Counted from the stretch's first letter, positions 17,339 through 26,714 are shown. The stretch: DNA of 64,000 bases from an uncultured Prevotellaceae bacterium (GCA_946415365.1 CAMKSE010000007.1:123782-187781); one strand, 5' to 3'. The notes: generated by a model not told the origin, from the sequence alone. A program made the numbers and translations.

Positions 17339-18036
17339 GCCATCTCCTCCTCTACTTTAAAATCCTCTGGCACATCCGTCACCACGATCGGCTCGCGACG
17401 ATGGTCGCCATGCTTCGAGCGGAAGGTCAACTCCTCGTTCGACACACCCAGTGCAGCTTCCTCAGCAGTCTGCTTGTGATTAGCACCCCCAAAGAACTTT
17501 TCGGCCTTCACCTTACGCTGCAGCTGCATCATACCATACATGATGGCCTCCGGACGCGGGGGACAGCCAGGAATAAACACATCGACGGGCACAATCTCCT
17601 CGATACCCTTCACAACATGATAGCTCGACTTGAACGGACCGCCGCTAATGGCACAACCACCGACGGCAATCACGTACTTCGGCTCAGCCATCTCGTCATA
17701 CAGACGCTTCAGCGCAGGAGCCATCTTATGTGTGATGGTACCAGCGCACATGATCAGGTCGGCCTGACGGGGAGAGTTACGCGTCACCTCGAAACCAAAG
17801 CGTGCGAAGTCATAACGGGCACAGCCACAGGCCATGAACTCAATACCACAGCATGAGGTAGCGAAGGTCAATGACCACAGCGAGTTGGCACGGCCCCAGT
17901 TAATCAACCGGTCCAAAGAACCCGTAATCACATTGACGCCACCCTCATGGAGTTCGTCAATGATCTTCTCCAGCGAGGCGTTGTCATTCCACTCCTCGTA
18001 GGGGATACTCTTGATGTGCGGTTTCCTTACTTCCAT
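17335..18036 (-). CDS. nuoB: NADH-quinone oxidoreductase subunit B (cluster N2)
   Basis: This subunit carries the terminal 4Fe-4S cluster N2 that reduces quinone. The ligand pattern is clear: FATSCCGIEFMACGCARYD, then AVGGCAISGGPF and IPGCPPRPEAIMYG. At 233 residues it is longer than a minimal NuoB because of a C-terminal extension rich in charged residues (FRSKHGDHRREPIVVTDVPEDF) that lies beyond the core fold. The start overlaps nuoA by 10 nt. Confidence 0.97.
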   Translation of the reverse strand: MEVRKPHIKSIPYEEWNDNASLEKIIDELHEGGVNVITGSLDRLINWGRANSLWSLTFATSCCGIEFMACGCARYDFARFGFEVTRNSPRQADLIMCAGTITHKMAPALKRLYDEMAEPKYVIAVGGCAISGGPFKSSYHVVKGIEEIVPVDVFIPGCPPRPEAIMYGMMQLQRKVKAEKFFGGANHKQTAEEAALGVSNEELTFRSKHGDHRREPIVVTDVPEDFKVEEEMA

Positions 18037-18377
18037 TCCAAGTCTCCTTTCCGCCAGGCATACGCCAAGCCTAAAACCAGAACCACCAAGAAGAATCCGA
18101 TGCTAAGCAGAGCTATCGCACCAGTCTCCTTTACTACCACTGCCCACGGGTACAGGAACACTGTCTCCACGTCGAACATCAGAAACAAGATGGCGAAGAG
18201 ATAGAATCCCACCCCCAGTGGCAGCCACGAGCTGCCTCTTGTGGGAATACCACTCTCATATGGCTCACCCTTCACCTTCGCATAGGACCGAGGTCCTATC
18301 AGCTTAGCTACGATGTAAGCCGCCACCACCAATGTCAAAGCCGTCAGCAAGACGGTAATTAACAAAGTAAAGTTCAT
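18027..18377 (-). CDS. nuoA: NADH-quinone oxidoreductase subunit A
   Basis: A 116-residue membrane subunit with three helices. It contains the family signature YESGIPTRGSSWLPLGVGFYLFAILFLMFDVETVFLYPWAV; the usual cysteine of the conserved loop is replaced here by Ser/Ile context. It is the first gene of the nuo operon, with an upstream leader of about 90 nt from the predicted promoter. Confidence 0.96.
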   Translation of the reverse strand: MNFTLLITVLLTALTLVVAAYIVAKLIGPRSYAKVKGEPYESGIPTRGSSWLPLGVGFYLFAILFLMFDVETVFLYPWAVVVKETGAIALLSIGFFLVVLVLGLAYAWRKGDLEWK

Positions 18378-18472
18378 AAGTGAAAATATAAATTATAACA
18401 ATATTGTTCTCGTTCTTAAGCAGTTACGTCATAAAAAATGTACCTTCGCCGCTACGATGCTGCAAAGGTACA

Positions 18473-18480
18473 AAAAAAAT
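18473..18480 (-). promoter_or_regulatory. -7 promoter element of the nuo operon
   Basis: The minus strand reads TACCTTTG followed by CA, a match to TAnnTTTG, about 95 nt before the nuoA ATG. I found no TTTG at the usual -33 distance. A nearby inverted pair, GTACCTT (18440-18446) and AAGGTAC (18475-18481), could form a hairpin over the start region. Confidence 0.55.
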
Positions 18481-18523
18481 TGTAAAATAGACGAATAATT
18501 ATTAATAAAATTAATAATAATTG

Positions 18524-20044
18524 TTAATCTTCGTCTGTTATCTCTTTAATTGGTTCACCGATACAAGCATTCGGTTGCTGGATATGAAGCATTTGAGTCA
18601 CTGTGGGAGCGATATCTGTGATGTGCACTTCACGGCTAGTACTGCCGTGACTAACTTTCCAGCCATAGAACAACAGAGGGATGTGCGAGTCGTAGGGATT
18701 CCATTCTCCGTGGGTTGTGCCCACTTTCGAGGAGCTGGGCCAGAACTCATACCACCCTGCCTCAAGAACTAATAGCAGGTCGCCAGAACGATGTGGATGA
18801 TAACCCATCAAAGCACGACTGCGTATCACATCAGGAACACTCCAGGTGTTCACCTTCTCGAAGTCCATCACAAACTGCACGTGTGGCATCTGACGGGCAT
18901 AATCTATCAACGCCTCCTTCACCTGACTGACGGTGAGTCCCAGTTCCTTGATCTTACCATGATTCAGGAACACGCGATAGCCGTTGACACCATTGATGAT
19001 GGAGAGGTCTGCACCCAACTTTTCCTTCAGATAGCCTTCGAGACCGGCAGCAAGCACATCTTCCCTCACCTTCCAGGCACCACCGCTTAACTTGTGGTCA
19101 ATCATCCACTGGTAGTTATGTGCGCCACCGTGGTCTGCTGTCAGGAAGAGCAAGTAATTACCCTTTCCAACCTGTACATCAAGAGCCTTGAGCAGTCGTG
19201 CTATATCCTTGTCGAGTTGCAGATAAGCACCATCCGTATGCTCTCCCCTCGTGCCCCACTCATGTCCGATGATATCGGTCTGGGAATAACTGATGCAGAG
19301 CATGTCGGTCACATCACCCGTACCCAACTTCTCACCCTTCAGTGCAGCTATAGCCATATCAGTGGTTACTGTACCACAGATGGGATCGAAACCAATCTTC
19401 CTGTTCAGTTCCTGAGCCTTCTTGTTCTTTTTCAACTCATTGTTAAATGCCTTCGCCCAATCCGGCAATTCATTCATATAATAGGTACTCGAAATGAAGC
19501 ATACATTCTTCGTGTCGAGCCAGTAGGCAGCGTTTCCTGAACGTCCTGCAGGCAGGATGGCTGCACGGTCCTTATACGACACGCCTATAACCTTCGAGCG
19601 GAAGTCGGTATGCATGCGCAACTGGTCGCCAATGGTCGTCGAAAGGAGATTATGAGGTGACATCTCACCCTTGTTGGAGTCGCTTCCCACAGTGCTCACC
19701 GTCGTATCGCCACAGCAATAGACTGGTTTGTCGTCGATGAAGAAGTCGTTGCCACAGATGCCATGCATGGCAGGGGTTGTGCCCGTATAGGCACTCGTAT
19801 GGCCAATGGCTGTCACGGTAGGCAGGTAGTTGATCAGACAGTTGTCGCAGGAGAAGCCTTCTTCTATCAACCGCCTGAAGCCATCATTGCCAAACTGGTC
19901 ATAATATCTGGGCAGGTAGTCCCATCGCATCTGGTCAACCACAATTCCCACCACGAGTTTGGGACGTTCATTCATGTGTGTATGTGCAGATACCTGCATT
20001 GCAGTACAGAGGAAAACGACAAACAATAATAGAGGCTTTCTCAT
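18524..20044 (-). CDS. pafA: PafA-type alkaline phosphatase (exported)
   Basis: The protein belongs to the alkaline phosphatase/phosphodiesterase superfamily. The preferred ATG at 20044 gives MRKPLLLFVVFLCTAMQVSA, a signal peptide, and 506 residues. Expected catalytic sites are visible: metal Asp in GIVVDQMRWD, the nucleophile region LPTVTAIGHTSAYTGTTP (threonine, as in PafA), Asn in GICGNDFF, the PafA-type Lys/Arg pair in YKDRAAILPAG, and metal ligands in SQTDIIGHEWG, LTADHGGAH and TTHGEWNPY. PafA enzymes are periplasmic, act on many phosphomonoesters and are not phosphate-repressed in the species studied. It lies 33 nt downstream of the epimerase gene, at the tail of the mannan cluster. A functional link to mannan use is not evident. 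Confidence 0.88.
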   Translation of the reverse strand: MRKPLLLFVVFLCTAMQVSAHTHMNERPKLVVGIVVDQMRWDYLPRYYDQFGNDGFRRLIEEGFSCDNCLINYLPTVTAIGHTSAYTGTTPAMHGICGNDFFIDDKPVYCCGDTTVSTVGSDSNKGEMSPHNLLSTTIGDQLRMHTDFRSKVIGVSYKDRAAILPAGRSGNAAYWLDTKNVCFISSTYYMNELPDWAKAFNNELKKNKKAQELNRKIGFDPICGTVTTDMAIAALKGEKLGTGDVTDMLCISYSQTDIIGHEWGTRGEHTDGAYLQLDKDIARLLKALDVQVGKGNYLLFLTADHGGAHNYQWMIDHKLSGGAWKVREDVLAAGLEGYLKEKLGADLSIINGVNGYRVFLNHGKIKELGLTVSQVKEALIDYARQMPHVQFVMDFEKVNTWSVPDVIRSRALMGYHPHRSGDLLLVLEAGWYEFWPSSSKVGTTHGEWNPYDSHIPLLFYGWKVSHGSTSREVHITDIAPTVTQMLHIQQPNACIGEPIKEITDED

Positions 20045-20077
20045 CTGAATCACTGTATTTATTATTGTCATTCTTTA

Positions 20078-21370
20078 TTAATTCTGTAAAGTGTCTGAAT
20101 CTGTACGTTCAATCATCTCCAGACACATACGACCGTTGTGATACGGACACTTCCAGAAACCTGCCTTATCATCGACGGTGTTCAGTGTACCATCGGAATG
20201 ACGGCTCCAGAACCACTCTCCGTTTTCGTAATCTATCAACTGAGTCTTGATATACTCCCAGCAGCGTACGGCCTTGTCGAGTGCATCCTCATCGCCGAAA
20301 TACTGGTAGATATTGAACCACCCTACCACATTCTCGGCCTGCACCCACCAGTGGAGGTCGTCGTCTGTATGACCTGTATCCAGATTGGCCTCGTGAATCA
20401 TCGAACCATTTGGTCTGAGTCCTTTTTCAGAGGCTTTAGCCACTTCACGCACCACCTGTTCTACCTTTCTTAGCACTTTCTGGTCACCAAGTACCAAAGC
20501 GGCTTCGTGCATTAGCCACGAGCACTCGATATCGTGTCCGTAACTCTCCAAATGTCCAGCACCACGTGTCCAGTCCATCTCGAAGAACAGGTCAAGATGA
20601 TGGGTCTCAGGATTCAATATATAATCCGTGAAGATACCAATCAGATTACGCAGAGAGGCCTCTACTCTCATGATAGTCTCCATAGGTACGCAAACACCAA
20701 TGGGGAGTACCGACCCAAGAACAGGCACATAGTCACACGATGTTGTTGACTGCATCTCCTTCAGACAGCGATACAGATTTGTGTAAGGTTCTATGATGTG
20801 AAGATGAGTATTCTGCGACTTCGGATAATTGGCATCGAGTTCGGATAAACGCATATCAGCGATAGGCTTCCATTCACGTGTTGTTGCCTCAATATAGCCA
20901 TTGAATTGTTTGTCGAAAGCATGACCCTCTATACACTCATACAGCGCGATAGCATAGTCGAGGGCCTCCCGGTCGCCTGTGGCTCTTGCATATTCTGACA
21001 ATCCGTAAAGGGCAAAGCCGAGGGCATAGAACTGCTTACGGGTGTTCAGCGGATACCCCTTATAGTCCACACTCCAGTAGACACCGCCGTACTCCTTATC
21101 TATAAAATGTTCAAGGAAATAGTCCTTTGCATAGGTGGCCATTTCAAGATACTCCTCCAGCCCCAGAACCCTGTATGCAGCTGAAAACGTCCAAAGTATG
21201 CGGGCATTCAGGATGGCCCCCTTCTCAGCCTCAGGGTGCAACACTCCCTGATTATCTATACGCCCATAGAAACCACCGTTCTCATGGTCCACCATCTTCG
21301 TCTGCCAAAAATGCAGGATGTTGTTTTGCAACACATCCAGCATTTCGTCTCTCATCATCTTAATATTCAT
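20078..21370 (-). CDS. Cellobiose/mannobiose 2-epimerase (N-acylglucosamine 2-epimerase fold)
   Basis: A 430-residue (alpha/alpha)6-barrel protein of the AGE/cellobiose 2-epimerase family. It has the expected EKGAILNARILWTFSAAYR, YGGVYWSVDYKGYPL, LGFALYGLSEYARATGD, NTHLHIIEPYTNLYR, SYGHDIECSWLMHEA and WWVQAENVVGWFN segments; the histidines in these segments match known catalytic positions. The track begins at a TTG (21373), but the ATG at 21370 overlaps the symporter stop as TGATG. Next to two mannanases and a symporter, the likely reaction is mannobiose to mannosylglucose, as in the Bacteroides mannan pathway (inference from context). Confidence 0.87.
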   Translation of the reverse strand: MNIKMMRDEMLDVLQNNILHFWQTKMVDHENGGFYGRIDNQGVLHPEAEKGAILNARILWTFSAAYRVLGLEEYLEMATYAKDYFLEHFIDKEYGGVYWSVDYKGYPLNTRKQFYALGFALYGLSEYARATGDREALDYAIALYECIEGHAFDKQFNGYIEATTREWKPIADMRLSELDANYPKSQNTHLHIIEPYTNLYRCLKEMQSTTSCDYVPVLGSVLPIGVCVPMETIMRVEASLRNLIGIFTDYILNPETHHLDLFFEMDWTRGAGHLESYGHDIECSWLMHEAALVLGDQKVLRKVEQVVREVAKASEKGLRPNGSMIHEANLDTGHTDDDLHWWVQAENVVGWFNIYQYFGDEDALDKAVRCWEYIKTQLIDYENGEWFWSRHSDGTLNTVDDKAGFWKCPYHNGRMCLEMIERTDSDTLQN

Positions 21371-22776
21371 CAAATAAATTTTTCGTCTATGGCACGTACT
21401 TCCTTCAATTCCTCATTGATCTCCTTCACACGCTTCGTGGTCAGCGGATAGAACCAAACCACCACGATAGCCAGTGCAGCCACCATAGCCGGTATGAAGC
21501 TCATGAGCCAGCGCAGCACCATCAGTGCACTCTCCGGCTGAACCGCTCCTGCTTCAAGTTGTGCTGCGTTGGTGATATATCCGAAGCCCGAAAGCAACCA
21601 GAGCACAGCAGCACCACCGATGGCACCGCCAAACTTCTGGGCCATTGAGGCCGAGGAGAATATCAGTCCTGTAGAAGCAGTACGGAACTTCAACTCTGCA
21701 TAGTCGCTGACGTCGGCATACATACTCCATACAAGCGGCGACATGATACCCGTGAAGATGCTGATGATAATCTGCAGGACAAGCATCGTTAAGAAACCAG
21801 ACTGTGTGCAGGGTACGAAGAAGAACAAGACGCTGAACAATATCAGGGCTGCGTTAACCAAGATAAATGTGCTCTTCTTACCCAACTTACTGGCGATGGG
21901 CACACAGAGAGCCACACCAGCCATGTTAGCCACCTCACCAATACCCAGGAAAAGTCCCGAATAGAAGAGGAACATGAAACCCAAAACCGACAACTGCACA
22001 TCCGGACCGATGATGTCGAGGAAGAAATAGGCCACCGTTGCTCCGCGTACTGTGTTGAAAAGGTTAGAACAAAGAGCCGCACCGATGAGCAGCCACCAGG
22101 GCTTATTGGAGAGCAGCGACTTAAAGTCACTACCCACACTAACGGTAGACACGGTCTTCAGGTGCTCCTTCGTCAGCAGGAAGCAGAGTATGAACATCAC
22201 GAAGCAGGCTGCAGCAATGACAACCATTGCCCAGAACCATCCCTCAGGCGACTTATAGCCACCAAACATGTTCGTCAGAGGTTCCCAAAGGAACAGTGCG
22301 AGGAATGAGCCGCCGTATGCGAAGAACATACGGAACGATGAGAAAACGGTCTTCTCGTTTGTGTCATCTGTCATCACACCGAGCATGGCACCATAAGGCA
22401 CGTTGATACCTGTGTAGACGGTCATCATCATGATATACGTCACGTATGCCCAGATGAGCTTTGCACCGTAGTTCCAGTCGGGTGTGGTAAACAACAGTAT
22501 ACCACAGATGCTGAAGAACGGAGCCACCCACAACAGATACGGGCGGTATTTACCCCACTTGGTATTCGTACGGTCACAAATGATACCCATCATCGGGTCG
22601 GAGACGGCATCCCAAATACGAGTTACAAGCACCAGCACACCGGCATCCACCAAAGACAGTCCGAAAATGTTTGAGTAGAAGATGGGAAGGTAATATGAAA
22701 ACACCTTCCAGAAGGTCGACGATGACATATCACCGAAGCCATAACCGATTTTCTCGATTAATTTAGTTTTTGCCAT
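21370..22776 (-). CDS. GPH/MelB-type sugar:cation symporter
   Basis: A 468-residue inner-membrane transporter with about 12 helices. The N-terminal motif KIGYGFGDMSSSTFWKVFSYYLPIFYSNIFGLS and WDAVSDPMMGIICDRTNTKWGKYRPYLL are typical of the glycoside-pentoside-hexuronide family. It is flanked by the epimerase (overlapping TGATG) and the GH26 mannanase, so a manno-oligosaccharide such as mannobiose is the probable substrate. In Bacteroides fragilis a similar symporter/epimerase pair serves mannobiose uptake. Confidence 0.9.
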   Translation of the reverse strand: MAKTKLIEKIGYGFGDMSSSTFWKVFSYYLPIFYSNIFGLSLVDAGVLVLVTRIWDAVSDPMMGIICDRTNTKWGKYRPYLLWVAPFFSICGILLFTTPDWNYGAKLIWAYVTYIMMMTVYTGINVPYGAMLGVMTDDTNEKTVFSSFRMFFAYGGSFLALFLWEPLTNMFGGYKSPEGWFWAMVVIAAACFVMFILCFLLTKEHLKTVSTVSVGSDFKSLLSNKPWWLLIGAALCSNLFNTVRGATVAYFFLDIIGPDVQLSVLGFMFLFYSGLFLGIGEVANMAGVALCVPIASKLGKKSTFILVNAALILFSVLFFFVPCTQSGFLTMLVLQIIISIFTGIMSPLVWSMYADVSDYAELKFRTASTGLIFSSASMAQKFGGAIGGAAVLWLLSGFGYITNAAQLEAGAVQPESALMVLRWLMSFIPAMVAALAIVVVWFYPLTTKRVKEINEELKEVRAIDEKFI

Positions 22777-22823
22777 AGATTATATAATTTGTATTATAGT
22801 CAGATTTAGGAATTTACAACTAA

Positions 22824-23936
22824 CTACTTGATATTCTCAAGGAACAATGTTTTCTCTGAATGATAGAACTCATTGAAAAACTCTGCATCGGGCTTTGAAG
22901 GAGATGGACCAAACCATTCTTCTTTGTAGTTACGCCAAACGAGCAGATAACTGATGGGATATTTCTCCACCACGGGCAGCAACGCCGTAGTCCACCAGTT
23001 TGGCTCAACAAGGTTCTTCAGACCACACTCCGTGAGGGCTGCTATCTTGCCGTTCTTTTCGGCGAACTTCGTCAACATGTCGAGATTGACATCGAGTTGG
23101 GCCATGAAATCCTCTCTCGGTCCCCACTGGTAACCGTCTATACCAACCAATCCGATGCGGCCGTTGCCGGGATAACGCTCCAGATATTTCTCTTCTGTCA
23201 GATTGGAAGCCATACCTGGTGAATAGGCCCAGAGCAGATTATCAAAACCATCGGCATCCAACTTATCCTGCAGCATATTCCATAGGGCCTTGTATTCCTC
23301 TGCTGTGCAGAGTTTCTCTCCCCACCAGAACCAAGAACCCGTATTCTCGTGCCAGGGTCGGAAGATGATGGGTATCTTCTGTCCATCAGCGGCCTTCAGT
23401 CCTGCAAGGAAATCACTCACGCGCTGCATCCACGTCTGGAACTTCTCGTATTGCGCACCTCCGGGCAGGATATTCTTCACAACCGTTGTGTCACTGATGT
23501 CCCATGCCGTTCCCTCGGGGAATTTCTGTCCAGCAAGCCCTCCCCCGTCGATGGTCGTCACAGGGTTACGTGGATGCCAGCTGATGGTGATGATGCCACC
23601 TCGGTTATAGTGATTGATAATCTCTTCCGTCATACGGGTGAAAGGCACGCTGTCGAGATTCTTGGCGTCGCCCATCTCTATGCCGCCCAGTTCAAAGCCC
23701 ATCACGGCTGGCCAGTCGCCACACGTGTTCTTCACGTCACTCGAGTCTTTGTCGTAATCCCAGGTAAGTCCATAAAATGGGTCATCTTGATGGCCGAACA
23801 TAATACCCTTCTGTCGGAGGGTGTCTAGACGGTCGAACAATTGCTGGGCGATGTTCTTTTCTGGCTCACCCTGCTTCGTGGTCGTACAGGCAGCCACCCC
23901 TAAGGCCACAACTGCCAATATAAAAAACTTCTTCAT
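22824..23936 (-). CDS. GH26 endo-beta-1,4-mannanase (lipoprotein)
   Basis: The 370-residue protein has a lipoprotein signal ending ALGVAACTT, so it is probably anchored to a membrane. GH26 features: MFGHQDDPFYGLTW, a WHPRNP segment, the acid/base glutamate in IIFRPWHENTGSWFWWG and the nucleophile glutamate in IAALTECGLKN. GH26 mannanases cleave beta-1,4-mannan internally or release mannobiose from chain ends. It follows the esterase gene by 3 nt and precedes the symporter, consistent with one operon for mannan breakdown and uptake. Confidence 0.93.
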   Translation of the reverse strand: MKKFFILAVVALGVAACTTTKQGEPEKNIAQQLFDRLDTLRQKGIMFGHQDDPFYGLTWDYDKDSSDVKNTCGDWPAVMGFELGGIEMGDAKNLDSVPFTRMTEEIINHYNRGGIITISWHPRNPVTTIDGGGLAGQKFPEGTAWDISDTTVVKNILPGGAQYEKFQTWMQRVSDFLAGLKAADGQKIPIIFRPWHENTGSWFWWGEKLCTAEEYKALWNMLQDKLDADGFDNLLWAYSPGMASNLTEEKYLERYPGNGRIGLVGIDGYQWGPREDFMAQLDVNLDMLTKFAEKNGKIAALTECGLKNLVEPNWWTTALLPVVEKYPISYLLVWRNYKEEWFGPSPSKPDAEFFNEFYHSEKTLFLENIK

Positions 23937-23939
23937 CGT

Positions 23940-25226
23940 TTATCTGATATTCATTTGTTTTAATAACCAATTTTCCCACTCGTCCCACTGTTCCTGGAAC
24001 CAGAAATGCCAGGTGGCCTGATAAGGAGATATCTCCTTGGGGCCTATGACAGTGTTATAGGTAGCCCAAGCCGTTGTCGGTGGCACCACATCGTCGTTAT
24101 AGCCGAACGAGAACCATCCATGCTGTTTGTCCGTGATTAGCCGGGCAAAGTTCACACCGTCGTAATAACGCGATGTCTCTATCTGCTTATCCATACCCTT
24201 ACCCTTATTCGAATAGAAATAGTGAGGCCAGCCGCAGGCGATACCTTTCAGCGAGTTTGTATGGTCGCAGAGAGCGGCATGCACGGGAGCATAGAAAGTA
24301 ATACGCTTGTCGAGGCCGGCGGTTGCCAGAGATAGGAATCCCCCCTGACTCGAGCCAGTCACGCCGCACTCTTTCCCGTTCCAAGGGGTATAATCCTCAA
24401 TATAATCAAGTGCACGGATGCAGCCTATGATGACATGTTTGTAATAACTCTTGTCGCGATCGTCCATACCGAACTCCCAGTAGCCGCTGAGGGCTCCGTT
24501 ATGCAGGTCGTCGTATACACCCTGTTCCATTGTCACGGGGATGCCGTGAATGCCGATCTCCAGTGTGATAGCTCCCTGCGAGGCAGTATAGATATCACCG
24601 CCATAAGGTCTGACACCAGCACCTGGTACCCTGAGCAGAGCGGGATACTTCCCCTCTTTCACAGGTACACATAAGATACCATAGGTTCGGGAGCCCCAGC
24701 GTATATTATAAAAACTCACCTCATAGACGTTCACATCCTTCGTACAACGCTCCGGTAGCAGTCGTTTCGTAGGTTCGAGAGGTGTCTGGCGGGCCTCACG
24801 TATGGCATCCTTCCAGAAGTCGCTGAAGTCCTTTGGAAGCAGAGTCGACGGCAATAGCCGATCCGGTGAAAAGGCCGCTCCACAGGCACCCTTATAGTCC
24901 TTGCCATCCACATGGGCCGTCACGTCCACACGGTAGAAGCCGGGCTGTTTCATCGTACCAGAGAGTTTCATCGTACCATCCTTCAGCACTATCTGCCGTT
25001 TCACATCCTGGTACATCTCAGGCCCAGCTGCGAGATCGATGCTCACATTGTCGAGCAGTGTACCCGACTTCAACACGCTGACGGCAAAAGTGGCTTTCTC
25101 ACCTGTCTTATAGGTCCAGTCCTGATGATTAGGCTGCACCAGCACCTGAATCTCAGAACCACGTATCTGGGCTTGCAACGACAACGCTGCCAACATGCAA
25201 AATAGGAGAGTTTTTAGTCTGTTCAT
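23940..25226 (-). CDS. Exported acetyl xylan esterase family (CE7/AXE1) protein
   Basis: The preferred ATG at 25226 gives a signal peptide (MNRLKTLLFCMLAALSLQAQ); the longer track ORF starts within the promoter. Residues about 25-125 form an Ig-like domain (VLVQPNHQDWTYKTGEKATF). The rest is an alpha/beta hydrolase of the AXE1 type: nucleophile serine in GVTGSSQGGFLSLATAGLDKR, then YDGVNFARLI, and a late aspartate/histidine region (NDDVVPPTTAWATYN). CE7 enzymes remove acetyl groups from sugars and oligosaccharides. Between two mannanases it probably deacetylates mannan or manno-oligosaccharides (inference). Confidence 0.87.
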   Translation of the reverse strand: MNRLKTLLFCMLAALSLQAQIRGSEIQVLVQPNHQDWTYKTGEKATFAVSVLKSGTLLDNVSIDLAAGPEMYQDVKRQIVLKDGTMKLSGTMKQPGFYRVDVTAHVDGKDYKGACGAAFSPDRLLPSTLLPKDFSDFWKDAIREARQTPLEPTKRLLPERCTKDVNVYEVSFYNIRWGSRTYGILCVPVKEGKYPALLRVPGAGVRPYGGDIYTASQGAITLEIGIHGIPVTMEQGVYDDLHNGALSGYWEFGMDDRDKSYYKHVIIGCIRALDYIEDYTPWNGKECGVTGSSQGGFLSLATAGLDKRITFYAPVHAALCDHTNSLKGIACGWPHYFYSNKGKGMDKQIETSRYYDGVNFARLITDKQHGWFSFGYNDDVVPPTTAWATYNTVIGPKEISPYQATWHFWFQEQWDEWENWLLKQMNIR

Positions 25227-25261
25227 AACATCAAGATTAAAACATCTGTCATTTTCGGCTG

Positions 25262-25269
25262 CAAAAGTA
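25262..25269 (-). promoter_or_regulatory. Possible internal -7 promoter element before the esterase gene
   Basis: The minus strand reads TACTTTTG, 36 nt before the esterase ATG. No clear -33 TTTG was found. If active, the esterase-GH26-symporter-epimerase genes could be expressed separately from GH5. Confidence 0.4.
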
Positions 25270-25316
25270 CAACTTTTCTCCATATCACGCGCACATTCTC
25301 TTGCCTAATACTGATA

Positions 25317-26618
25317 CTATTTTATCAAATTCTCCATCCTCTCCATTTGCGATCGTATCACGGAGAGTGTCGTTGAGTCGCCGGCGAACACTGAGTTAAG
25401 TCCCTGAGCCTCCTGAGCCGGATCGTTGGTATAGTCATCACCCACCAGCCACTGCTCGTGTTTCGGCTGTGCCAGACCGCCCCAGCCCCAGAAGTTGCAG
25501 CCTGCAAAGTAGCCGCCCTTCTCGGCATTGTCGCCAACTAGAGAAAAAACATACTCGTAATAGCCGTCGCGTCCCTCGGTAGGTGTACCTAGGGCAAACT
25601 GGAAACCGTCCCTCGGATAACCAAACTCCTCCATCACCAGAGGCTTGCGGATGCGTTCACAGATTTCCAAATGGCGGTCGATATATTCTTTAGTGTTCTC
25701 TTTGGCTCTCGGCAGATTTTCCTTCAACGAGTCGGCTTTCGCCCAACCCCAGTTGTATGGCCATAGGTGAATATTACAATAGTCCACATTCTTGTCGGAG
25801 CAGATCCGCTCCCACGACCCGAAGTCTCCTTCACAGCCCCATGCACCCTCAGAGCCAACTGATATCAAGTGGTTTGGGTCAAGCGAACGGATGAGCGACG
25901 AAGCCTCTGAGAGCCATTTCTCGAACGCCGGAAGCGCTTCTGTAGAAAAGGCTCGCGGCTCGTTGCCAATCTGCCAGGACATAATGGCGGGATCGTCCTT
26001 GTAGGCGAGACCTGTATAGCGGTTCGTACGACTGAGGATAAAGCGCACATAGTCGTAGAACAACTCATGAGCCTTCTCGTTGGTAGCATATTTGCTCATG
26101 GCCTGCATGAAGGCAGGATATCCCACCTCGTTGGGGCGTGGTTGTTTACCGGCTCCAGCTTGCTCCAGATAGAAACCGTAGCCACCGCTCCACTCCCAAG
26201 AGTTGTTCAGATAGAGCACAGCCACCATTCCACGCTTCCCTAACTCCTGCAACAGATAGTCAAGGCCGGCCAGAATCGTGTCATTATAAACACCAGGAGC
26301 CTCTTGAAGAGTCGGTTCCACCTTTGTCAACACGCCACGCTCACCATCAGAACCCACAAGGATACGCAGGTTGTCAATACCGTACTGCTGCATCAGATCC
26401 AACTCCCTCGCAAGTCGCTGACGGTCACCACCCTGCCCTTCCGAGGCAAGGATGGCACCATACCAAAAGTTAGTACCTACATAATAATAGGGTTTACCGT
26501 CCTTTACAAAGTGACCGTCTTCAACGGTTACGAAGGGCGAAGCGGTTTGCTTTGCCGTCTGCTGGCAGGCCATCACCACTACTGCCACAACCAGTAATAT
26601 AATTCTAACTTTACGCAT
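25317..26618 (-). CDS. GH5-type endo-beta-mannanase (lipoprotein)
   Basis: A 433-residue lipoprotein (signal ending VVVMACQQ from the ATG at 26618). The N-terminal VEDGHFVKDGKPYYYVGTNFWYG is typical of GH5 mannanases (subfamily 7 style). The acid/base glutamate is in IMSWQIGNEPRAF and the nucleophile glutamate in PLVMEEFGYPRDG. NNSWEWSGGYGFYL and HLWPYNWGW supply aromatic subsites. It is first in the mannan cluster and has its own canonical promoter. Its role is probably extracellular or periplasmic cleavage of beta-mannan. Confidence 0.92.
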   Translation of the reverse strand: MRKVRIILLVVAVVVMACQQTAKQTASPFVTVEDGHFVKDGKPYYYVGTNFWYGAILASEGQGGDRQRLARELDLMQQYGIDNLRILVGSDGERGVLTKVEPTLQEAPGVYNDTILAGLDYLLQELGKRGMVAVLYLNNSWEWSGGYGFYLEQAGAGKQPRPNEVGYPAFMQAMSKYATNEKAHELFYDYVRFILSRTNRYTGLAYKDDPAIMSWQIGNEPRAFSTEALPAFEKWLSEASSLIRSLDPNHLISVGSEGAWGCEGDFGSWERICSDKNVDYCNIHLWPYNWGWAKADSLKENLPRAKENTKEYIDRHLEICERIRKPLVMEEFGYPRDGFQFALGTPTEGRDGYYEYVFSLVGDNAEKGGYFAGCNFWGWGGLAQPKHEQWLVGDDYTNDPAQEAQGLNSVFAGDSTTLSVIRSQMERMENLIK

Positions 26619-26635
26619 ATACATTTTTTATTGTG

Positions 26636-26667
26636 CAAAGATACAACTTTTTTTTCAAACGCCCAAA
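26636..26667 (-). promoter_or_regulatory. Canonical Bacteroidota promoter of the mannan cluster
   Basis: On the minus strand TTTG (26664-26667) and TATCTTTG (26636-26643) are separated by exactly 20 nt. The predicted transcript start falls about 10-14 nt before the GH5 ATG at 26618, so the leader is very short. Confidence 0.8.
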
Positions 26668-26714
26668 TCTTTTTCAAACAAAAAATCAAATTAATTTATC
26701 ACACAGATTGTCAA

